In this document: positions 12,101 to 24,100 of the stretch, one piece after another | How positions within the stretch are numbered: the first letter of the stretch is position 1 | Layout: every line of letters begins with the position of its first letter | From: Mya arenaria | Lineage: Eukaryota; Mollusca; Bivalvia; Myida; Myidae | DNA length: 64,000 nucleotides | Assembly: GCF_026914265.1 (NCBI RefSeq) | Contig: NC_069124.1 | Coordinates: 54,393,888-54,457,887, forward strand | Direction of reading: 5' to 3' | Notes under the pieces: generated by a model | The model's input: the letters and a program-made list of their open reading frames with translations, nothing else | What the model was told of the DNA's origin: nothing | Database searches by the model: none | Position numbers and translations under genes: made by a program

Positions 12101-15100
12101 GATATCACTATGAGAAACATATTCAAAGTTGAAGTGTTCTTCTTTATACAATGACATTGAAGTTGAACAGAGAGATGGTAAGGGGCAACCTGGCCCAACT
12201 TGTGGGACCTACCCCCGCCCCGTTACACCTTTATGTACAGATGTATCCGTCTCTAAATTGGATAAAATGACAGTTGTTTTTTATCTTCTAAATAAAATAA
12301 ATTGAAGTTTCACTGGCAGGATAATGCTAGGACTGCGACAAATATGAGATACTGTCGTCCATTTAAGCCGATTTGCCCCAAATATCTGGAATAATGGGTA
12401 GTTTTATAATTAATGCAAATGTGTTTAAAACCGCATTTAATGATAATTTAAATCAAAATGAGATCTAAGATTTAGTCAATACCATTGTAATTATGTATAC
12501 CATGTCCCTTCATTAACTTGGGAATGGTATCATATGAATGCTTACAGCTCTCCATTTCCACCATGCAGTGCTGACTATCCAATGGGAACTTGCGGAGGTC
12601 AAAGTTACATTTGATTGTTGCTGACATCCTGAAAAAATACACAAGAAGTTTTGACAGTGCCGGTCATCGTCTGGTCAGTAATTTGGAATGTAGTACAGCA
12701 TATTGAATTAATTATGAAAACATATTTGCTTTGTCTGGGGATCATTACTGCAACCTGGCAAAGCATATTGTTTTAACACTACAGTCTACTACATAAACTA
12801 ACAAATCGTCCTGCTAATCATTTTGCGAACTAACAACAATAATCAGAAGTAATATCTAAATATATATTTCTTAGCAACAGCAGTTAATGACTAAGGTTAG
12901 AAGAACGAAATTCCGCTACAGATCTAAAATAAAGAAAGAATAAAAAACGGCAAAGAATGAAGGGCGGACAATTCAATTTTAAACAAAATGTTATCCCTTG
13001 ATGGTTATTATTTTTCTCAATTTTTTATATTGGGTGTTGTTGCTGTTTTATTCCTGTATCCATAACATATTAATACAATACAACTTATATGATACCAATC
13101 AAAAAGCAAGGCCTTTGTTATGCGATACAAGTACTAAATATGTTGACTTGGGGGGGGGGGGGGGGGTGCGATCAAAACCTATTTTAAACTCTTGTTTCTA
13201 TACAACTTGACTTCAGGTTAAACGCCCGAATGTCAGTTAAAATCAAAGGTGTGTTAAATGTCCATGTTAGCGCGAAAGCATAACATATTTTAATTCACGT
13301 GCACTTATAAGTCTGCAAATTCGATCATAGTACTTAGTTAATATAGTAAATGAGCCTTGCAGCACACATATGTAACATTCTATAAGAAGGAAGTAATAAA
13401 ACTCGTAAGCAATTACAATCATCATTACCACACCTTCGTTAAGTACTCTTTCCTGACAATGTTAATAAAATATCATTGACGTCGAAAGCAACGTTGTCTC
13501 AGTTGTTAGGTATTTCCAACAATCATTTGTGATAGCTGTAAGAGCTTCTCACTTAGGTAATCAAGTATTAATTAGTATCCTTGCTGCTGAGGTGGTCCTC
13601 TCTGTATAATGAGAAAACCACAACGTGTGGCTGCTATGTAACAGCGTTTTTATCAGTATTTACATGAGCAGTAAATGTTCATGTCTGTATTCGTAATAGG
13701 ATATGAAATAAATCAAGGCTTGGACATACTTGAGCAAGCATTATGCAGCTCCTCAAAGGTTGACATGACACTTTGGCCTTTGGTAACGGGTTTTGGTGAG
13801 AGGAAATACAAGTACAAAAAACATTCGTAGATATTTTCAAAAATAATTGTAAAATCAATGTTTCGAAATTGTATTACGATCGATAATTTGTTAAGCTAGG
13901 ATTCAAAGAACAGTACATGTACGCTAAAACTATATAGCAATAACATACTGAAATAATTCAATTACCTAAGCATTCGGGATTGGCAGCTAGTTCACAAGAT
14001 AAAAAGTGAATTGCTCACTACAAGACTGCCATATTGACAGTACATATCTGTATACTTAGACACCACATTTATGTGGGGAAATAATAAACTATAATAACAG
14101 CAACACCTTTGTCTTTCACAAAACATGTCTTGGTAAGAAACGTAAAAACACTGTCATTAACCAAGTCAAACTAAAAACACAGTTAAATGAACAAAATCCA
14201 TGAAACAGATTCGTCTTTCCGTTCGAAATGCTTCAAGAAGCCTTTTACTTCTGCCAAAATGAGAAATATTGGATTTCAAGACTCCCTTCAATGATTTTCA
14301 AGACATGGACAAAGAAGCGGGGTTTTTATGCACGTTTAGGACACATATATTTTATTTTTTGAATTGAGCAGATTTTGGCCGACTTTTTAGAGCGAACGGG
14401 AGGAATAAAAATAATAACACAAATTATCAATTTATCAATTTCGTTTAAAAACAAGAGCGGTCGATGGCGAACCATTTCTTTCCTACCTTATTTACCGTAG
14501 GGAATGGTGGTCCTTCTTAGCTTTAATTACATTTCCACTTCTAAATGAAAATTTAAGCAAAAACCAAATGTAGTATTCATATTATTTACCTGTTTCAGTG
14601 TTTCAAGAGTTGTCATAGAGAGACATATACTACCATCGGTTTTTTCGTTGTTTAGGGCAACACGGCTTTTACAATTAATTTTGTTTTTGTCATTTCTTGA
14701 ACGACACAGCTGGAGCGGTCGCTTAAAATAATATACAAATTGTTTTGCATGAGAAAAGGGTGCGGTTAATCCATCGAAAAAAATGTGTGGCCTAACCTTG
14801 ATATATGTGCCAGGATGATTGATTACAGCGTCTATGGCAACGTTTATGAGATCTGTAGAATCACATTGGGTTATTTTATACAGTTGATACTTAAAAGCTA
14901 ACAAATAGTAGAGGAATCAATATGGTAGAGTGAGAGTTCAAGACTTTGGCTTCATTGAAATCGATGACATTAAAGTCATGCCATTTAAAATTTATCTACA
15001 TCAATGAACAAACGCTTTACTGATGAATGTAATGTTCTAACGTGCCTTTTTGTCTGTTGCGTCATGTATGGTTCACTAACAATTTGAATTTGAATTACCC

Positions 15101-18100
15101 ATTGTTCTAATCGAGTATAATCTGAACACTTAACAGATGAGAGAACGCATATGCTAGTCATTGATTAACTGAAGAAAATCCAGCTACTTTTCCATTGATG
15201 AATTCTTTTTGCCGTGCCATGTGTTCTGCATTAATGATGGTAATGCACAAACTTGCAACACGTTACGTCACCAGGTATGTTTTTATTTTCAGAAAGTATT
15301 CACATAATTTGTTAATCATGCACTTAACTGCATTTTATCACGTTTAAACAACAAACCTTTATCTCTCTGGGGTCAAATGAGTTGCAAAGTCAGTCGTATA
15401 AATTATGGGCAAACAATATGCACTACGCGAAAATGCGTATGAGTTTAGTCTATCACGCCTACTAAATACCAGCTCTACCTCTAAACGGTGGAGCAAAGAA
15501 AATGAGGAGTCAACAATTTTAATATTTTCCTCTTTTTTCCTCAACATGTAATAGCAATTTATGATAAAAATGGCACCCGATTGAATTCCTTCCAAAGGCC
15601 TTAAATCATATCACTTTTCAGCATAAAACACACTCAACAGCGCCACCACTATTCCACAGCCCCATCACTAGAGCAACAGCACCACCATTGTGCATGGTTC
15701 CTTTTTGGTCTTCGCACGTATTTGTGGACCAATGACAATCGAGGATTTACCCGATTTACTGCAGCTCCATATCAGGGACAGCAGATTTGACGGTGAATAA
15801 AGTTATCTTGGTAGATAACACTTTGTCGGACGACATGATTTGGTAAGGTCGTCTATTTTTCATACATCGCTCTGCAATCTGCGCTTGCGTACTTATGATT
15901 GACAGTGAAGGGTGCCGAATTCATGAGGCAGTTGAAGCTTACGTCATTTTGAAAATAGATTTGTAATCAGCAATAAAATCGTATTGACATCTTTTCAGTG
16001 CACAATTAAACTATTTATGTGACAACATTCGAATACAAATCCCATTTACGTTTCTTCCTGTCATATTCACGTTTAACAACATCAAAACCAAAATGTGCAA
16101 TCATTTGTTGATCATTATAAATAAAAAAAGAAACGAGGTCATCGCAGTAAAGTTCAGTTTTATGAAAATATACCTAGGTAGTTCTAATAATCTAAATATC
16201 AACAACTTGACTATTTCTAAATAAAAACGTTCATGTTTCGGTGCTTTTCCATTTTTGTACAACATCAATCAATTGTACTATTATAACATATTCCCGAAGT
16301 CGCGACAATTTACCATTGCCCGACACTCATTTAATGAAACAAACGCCTGGTCGGTTTAAAACTTTCGCGCAAAAAATACCACGTGACTACACAATGGGCG
16401 GAGCTAGTAGAAAACACCAGAAAACTAAAGATTTCATTTAAGCGATCTACAGAAAATGGTGCGAGCCTTCTCGGCCTGTGGTCTCGATTTTCTGCAGGTC
16501 GCCAAAATGAACTCTAGCTAATAAGATTTAGTCAGGTTCCACGTGTACCGGCGCAAGCACTTTAAAAACCTATTCTATTTTCACTCGCAATAATGTTTTT
16601 ACGGATGAACCGAAATGTAGTTGAAATATGAAGTAGTCCTTATCGGGGCAAAAAGCTCCTGACACCACAATTCGTACTATTGAAATTGAATCGAAGTCAA
16701 CCTGTAATAAAAGTGTTCTTACGGCAACGCGTATATACAAACAATAGACACAGATGCACCAAGGACAAGTGTCGACAGCTTATTTTCTTTGCCACACCGA
16801 TAAATGGTGAAGCTGTTATATAAATATCTGTAAACGTTTACACCACAATATGTACGGTATTCCCACCAATCTGAGCTTATATAACTATATCAAATCATGT
16901 TATGACTATTTGATTAGCTTGTTATTAGCATTGTCATAAGTACCATTGAAAAAAAATGCGGAATAAATGATATAACAAAAATTGAGAACACACACCTGAG
17001 ACTATATTGTATAGTGCCGTCCGGGTAAATGTGCATAAGCTTGTTTGGAACGGTCACGTGATGCACGTGCGCACTTTTCTCGGCAGGCATGAACAAATCC
17101 GGCACCCAGACACGTGCTATTGACGCCGAGTCCATCTCCAGTCGAACCATATCTGAGGTATGGGGACAGTTGGTAAGGGGAAGTTTAGAAAGAATGAAAC
17201 TGCTTTAACCACTGGTGAAACATTCCCGTTTCTTAAAAAAATATACACAAATCTAACGCAGTATTTTGTTAACATTGAATCATAAGATTCAGACGATAAA
17301 TATTGATTTATGTAATATTGATTATGTTGAAACGTCCGTTAATTGGTGATTTCACCTCATTCAAATTCATAATTGGTCAGCTGACAGTGTATTTCATTAG
17401 AAGTAAGCGACACAAATATTGCACACGGATCTTCTTTGGTACTTTATTCATATAATGTTTAATATAATTATACAATAAAACTGCGATCGCTCGAGGACAC
17501 CGGAGTCCGAGCTGAAACCTCGAGTGAACCGATGTTTCGATGTATTAATAAATAAATGTTCGGAAGTGTACTTTGTAATTGTGATGTTCCCTTAAAAGAT
17601 ATACGACTTTTTGAATTGATTTGACTTTAATTATATATCACAGGTACTAATAAAAGAGGAATATGTATCATTATATAATTTGCTACATGTATACATCACT
17701 GTCTTTGTATTAATTCTATATTCATACCTGCCCTCGGTGTGTACATCAAACGCTTGTCGAACCAGCGTTGGCGTAAAAACATACTGATTGAAAAGTCCTG
17801 AAATAAATCAAATGAACGTCAGCACAACGCTAACACTTTAAATAGTAGTTTCATTTCTGTTAACGTCTTTGTGGTACATAAAAAGCGAAAAGAAACAACA
17901 TAACTAACAAGACCAGGCTTATTGGCTATTTGGAACCGGACATTGTGTTTAACGTAAAAACATCTGATAGTTTATAAATCACACACGAGTCCGTTTTATA
18001 GGTAAAAGCCAGAGGCAATGAGGAAGTTTGCCAAATGGGGATTGAACATTCAATGATGAATTTAATGACCACTATAATGAGCCGCATCGCGCGATTTTGG

Positions 18101-21100
18101 GCCTTCGGACATAAATATTACAAATGAAATAATCATTAATAAAAAATGCCAAAAATAAAGTTTTTTTCTATGTTAATCAATTTCTTCCAAACTTCTTTTT
18201 TTTTAAGGTTTTGTCATTGGTGCATTTTCTCGACAATTTATGACCATTGATTTACTCATGTTTCCATAGCAACCATGGATTTCGTCCCGACATATTTTGA
18301 CCGGATTAATAGTCTGTGTTTAAAATGGTCAAATGTATTAAAAATGCAAAAATGGTTCATTATTTTTATTCTCATTTATGGTCCTTGAAGATTCTGTGAT
18401 AAGAAAATATTTTTAATTATAAGCTAGTTGTCATATTGATACGTTAATTTTGAACGTCATTTGAATAATGTGCTTTGGTAACAACGTCATTTGAATGACG
18501 TCAAATTTAGTATTCAAAATGCGCATTACATGGTCTAACTTGTTAGCACGTATCTTACGCAATTTAAGTGTTATTATCATGAAAATTTCAGAATATCTTC
18601 CTGAAATATCATTTCATTTAAATACCTTAAAACATTGTTATAGCAAATATATGTCCGAAGGCCCAAAATCGCGCGACGCGGCTCATATGGGGGTTGTATC
18701 GCGTTATCTCGAGTTGAACGTTATAAAACATTGGATAATTAAAACGGTTTATGCCTTGAATCCCTAAACCTACCATGTTGGTTTCACTGATGGAGTCAAT
18801 GCTCAGGATGAACAGCTGGACCGTAACATTTGTTGAACCTTCTGAAAAATCATACACTATAAGGGAACACGGTTAAGTTTGAGCATATGATACCAAGTAT
18901 TAAAACATCAAAATGTTCATTAGAACATCTTACAACGAAAACATTGCCACTAGGTTATTATCCACCTGGTTTGTCCCTTAAGAGTGTCCAGTTAGCACAG
19001 TGGTTAGCGCATTTTTGGCTCACTAAGGTAACTTAGGTTCGATTCCCGGCTCCGATGCATACGAGTTTGGTTTGTGGTCACCAAGTCCGGGTTCTCTGGT
19101 TTCCCCCACCACACACTCGCGTAGCATCGTGCCAAAGAGGGTGACTTAGAATAAAACTTTCTTCACACTCTTTGTAAAGTGAATCAAGTTTATACAATAT
19201 AATGCCTCTTAAAACTACCCAAAAATAAAATGGCTTATCAGATCATGTTATACATTACAAATAAGTCCCGTATGTCAATTATCTAAAAGGGCATTCGTAT
19301 ATATCTGGTATTTTTGGAAGCTTTTGGAAATTTGTGTAAGGGAAGTTTTCAAAGGTTTTTTATATAAACACACGCAATAATAAAGTTTTGTGTCATATTT
19401 GCAACTTATCGATAATCGTGAAAATAGTCGACAGCCTTACGAAGCCAAACTTTTGGAAAAGCAATGAAGCGCTGTACAGGGAATGGCATTTTGTGATACG
19501 CTGAAAGGTCTTCTCGAAATTCTTCAAAGAAGCACTTGTGTTAATTGACTAACTGGTAAGTGTGGTTCTAGAGCGACGGCTGTTTGATTAATGAGCATGG
19601 TCATTAATATATAACCATTTTTCCGTGATGATGTCGAACAGTTTATGTGTCTCAATAACACGTAGTCTGCCGGGATGTGACCAGAGCATTACGGTGTCTC
19701 GTATATTATATGTGTCTTTGTCCATACATCATTGAGGAGACGTATATCATCTAATTGCACAAGAAGGCTTGTCAACGATTTATAACATGTGACATAAACT
19801 TGGTGAAGGCTCTGAGGACTGTACCCAGTAAAATGTATACAAAGTGTGCCAAGAACATCTCGATAGATGTAAACACTGGAGGACACTTTAGGACAGTGCA
19901 AAAACTCCCATAGGAAATAAGCGAAAGTAATGTATTGTTAGAGTACTATCATACCACTTTGCTAACAATGGCTTGTCCAGTTTGCTTTATGACAAATAAA
20001 TTCATACCCGCGTGCTTTCATCATTTAGATACATGAAAGTGACATTGGCAATTATTGTTGTATGTTTCCCAGAGGAGCCATATATAAACATGTATTATTT
20101 ATCTTACCACTCGTATACAAGTCGGTCAAATAACAAAGTGCCGTGTAAATTTTAGTATATTAGGATAGTTGACCACTTATAGTCAGTTGGTCACGTGACC
20201 GCGAAAATGAACTTCATTTCTAATCAGAAATGTCAGAGGAAAGGCACAAAGATGCTTTTAAATCTTAACAATAGTCCGCCAGCAACCGATCGCAATAATC
20301 ACTCTCTCAGAAAGTTCAATCACTCTGCATGATAATGACACTGGCAAAGAAGATCGGCCAGAAAATCTACATATGCACTTACCCCACCCGCAAATGCATA
20401 ACATGTGCAGCATTCAACGATAGGTGATTCAATTTATGTAGTGAATGACAAAATCTCGCTTACAAGAGAAATGAATTCTTTATTTTCCGGTGTAGTCCTG
20501 AACATCCAACACTTTATTCTTTAATATCAACATGAATTTAATCCATTAAACATGTTGCATTTGTTTGTAAACATGTGATTTTGAACAGTGTAGTCTGCGA
20601 CTTGGGGAATAATTGTTACATGTTTAGATTATGTTTGGTGACGGATCAACGTTTATGCACGTTTGAAAGCTTCTAGGTTTTGAATTCGTATTGACATATT
20701 AAAATGCAATTTCTTTGACTATACCCCTATTGAATGAAACTGGACAGTTTTGAAAACTATTTTTGGGCACATTCAAACATGGATACCCAGTGTGCCGATG
20801 TCAACAGGGAAAACAGTTGTCCCCCTTTAAAAAATATACTTGATAATGTAGGGATGGCAACGAGTAGTAAAATTAATACTCGAGTACTCGGACGATCGTT
20901 CCATCGAGTACTCGGGTACTCGATTACTCGGAAAAATTGAATATGTGTTCGCGAAGACAAGTTTGTATCGTTAATGGCGTATATTGTGCGTTGGTCGTAT
21001 TAATGGTCGTTTTCACCTTTAAATTAAACTTTCGTTACGTATTTTAACAAAAAAATGATATAAAAAGAAAACAAATGTTGTTTCATGCTTTTAATTTGTT

Positions 21101-24100
21101 TAATTCGTTTCATTTTATACAAGTATGCACTGCAGAAATGAACAACAATCAGAATTACAATGGACAAAAATTAATAGCATACACAAAAAAGTGAACGAAA
21201 TTCAATACGAAGTTCAGTTTTTGAGTTGTTTACAACTACTAGTTTCACAACAACTGTCAACTAATCGATTGAGGTCAATTGTATACACAGCGGGGATTAG
21301 AGGGACCGTAAATTGTCCTATTGGCAACTAGCCAGATCTGATATTTTGTCTGTAAATCGTGTATTTGGTGATTTTTAAAAAAACAAATCCGAGTACTCGA
21401 GTAGTGATTTGGTACTCGTGAACTCGGACGTTCGATCGAGTACTCGGGTACTCGTTGCCATTCCTATTTTAAAGTATTCGATTGTGTTTTTATAAACAAA
21501 GAAACAGGTTGAATGGAGAAGGAGAAAGTAAGTTTCTATGGGCCGCCTTGCCAGATAAATTTCCTTCATCCACGTCACTAACCTAGTATTCTCTATACAC
21601 ATGGAATTTGATATGAAATCGCTCTGTCCAATTAATATTCCGATTAATTAGAATTTTAGCTAAAAAATCAGCCTCAAATGAAGCGGTTCTATTGCATGAG
21701 ATCCTTATTTAATCACCGGTCAATATTATTTGCTATATCAACAGTTTCTAATTATCTTGTGAGTAAAATATTTTCTTTAGGTTTATTGCGTAAACGTTCA
21801 TTTTGCTATACGAGTTACAAATTTCAAAGAAATCCTCCCCCGACAGAGGTTGTAATAGCTATTTTGCTTGAAAGTAAACCTAGCCTATAGTCAGCCATCT
21901 GTTTCGCAGCGAGTAAACCAAACGTTGTGTTACCCGACGTGTTGTTGTTGAGATATCAGGTTTACCTTTACTAGTTGTTGGTGGAATCCGGGCATCGTAG
22001 CGGAGAAACAGGTTTTCTATCAGCAATTTTCTGGAATATACCAAATGCAACAGGTTCGTTTAATAAAGGCATTTGATATGTGCTGCATTATGCAAAAATA
22101 AAATTATCATAGGGTGATTGATAATGAATCTCTAGCCATAGAGGCTAATGTTAACAGTTAAGAATCTTCCAAAGAAAGTCATTACAATACATATACATAT
22201 AAAGCAGGGTTTAGGTACTTGGAATGTAATGATAAAGCAGAATCAAATGAAATAACATGGACAAGCCACGTAGCAACATATCCAGCAGGTAATGATTTAT
22301 AGTATCAAACAGAAGAGGCCAACATACAGGTACTGGCCTTTATGTTTACATCAATACATGCATTCGTTGATCAATCTTTCCAGTAAGAACCGGACAAAAA
22401 ACAAACACTAATGCAATCCAATTCCAACAATAAACCTATGAATGTTCTAAAACCTCATCTAGGACTAATAGTGTCAAATTAATCGGGCGTATACGTATAT
22501 GACAACTTGACAAGAGCTGCGTTGGTTAAATGTATAAAAAATTAAACCTACTGGCCAGCACCTTGACTACTTCCAGCTTGATCACATGATGCGTTGGACC
22601 TGGAAATGTTACAAAAAAGCGAGTGAAGCGTAGCATGCAAACAGTTAAATCAGAATGCGAGAATAAAAAGATCGCCATTCAATACTTATTAAAGTTCCAA
22701 GTTGCAACGACACTAAGTAGAGAAAGGCTGATTTTTAACATTACACGAAACAAGATCATATGACATGCTAGCTAAACACACATTGCTTACCTGAAACTCC
22801 TCATTGAAACATTTGATAAGTATGATATTTACATACTATATACTAATATAAATATGTCATGTCAAAAAGAACTCGTATTGGCAGTCATTGAGTTGTGAAG
22901 TTTGGAATTTCTCTACATCTGACACTATTGAACCAAACACAGAAACTTTCAAATTGTTCACTAGTTAAATAAGTACATTGTACTCACGTGTGTATGGACA
23001 ATTGGAAAGTTAACCAGCTTACACAACTATGTTTTTGAGAATTATAAAATTATCTATTAAATTAAAAACTGTTAATATTTTTGTCCATTAAGTAAAAATA
23101 ACGCAATAAACAGTTGAGTTTACTACTTCAGGCTTGAAGAAAACGTATCAGGCAAATATTACTGAGAATCTAAAGTACAAGACTTTCCACAGTATAAAAC
23201 GTTATGAGTTATTTCCAGACTCTATGAATATTGATGCAACTCAATATTCTTTTATAATATAACAGTTCAAAACTAATTTTATCAACACGTACATAGTTTA
23301 ATGGAGAACTTATTTAAACCATCAAAAAACTTAGTCATAATGATTTATAAAAAAAAAAAACCTCGATACAATTGTATAAGTAATTAAACAATAACTTTGT
23401 AATTGAAAGTTATCATTCCATAATGCATTGCTATTATAACACGTTTTAATCTAAGAAAGTATATAGGAGTATATCCCATTAAGGATATTATCTCATATAT
23501 CAAACACACAATATTATATCAAGAATCAAACGTAATTGTGGATTGTGTATTACAATTGACTAAGAAGGCGAACTTTCACTTAGTATATATATGTCGTTTG
23601 TATACGAAAAATAACATATATAAAAGCTTTATTTCAGGTACACGTCCAAGTTTGTACTTCTTTAAACAATACAAATCAAATTTTGTTGAATTTTGCCATT
23701 TATCGTTAATATGAACTTAAATCCGGACATACCGAATAATAATTTATTCATTAGATTAGTAACAAGGTAATAATTAGAACTAACTCATGCTAGGTGTATG
23801 CTATGCATTACATGATTGAACTCCTGTTTATTCTAATTTGTTCACTCTCGCAGTGGATAAATCTTTTGACCTGCGTCTATAATATTCTTTCAATCTATTT
23901 GTTGGGTTTGCATAAAATTGTTCCTGAAAGACATTCGCATTAGATGAAAACCGAGAAATTGGATAAATCGACCGAAAATTCCCCAAACTTCGGTGAGCTT
24001 TTAATTAAGAAATATTTCTGTAGACAAATCATTGTTTATCAAAAGAAGGCAAAACGTTGAATAAAGCAGAGTTGATACACGTGGTTCATTACTTTTAAAT

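Noticed and set aside
14527-14904. 125-codon minus-strand open frame in channel intron 6
   Set aside because: No domain, no splice-site logic relative to the channel exons and AT-rich random-looking composition.
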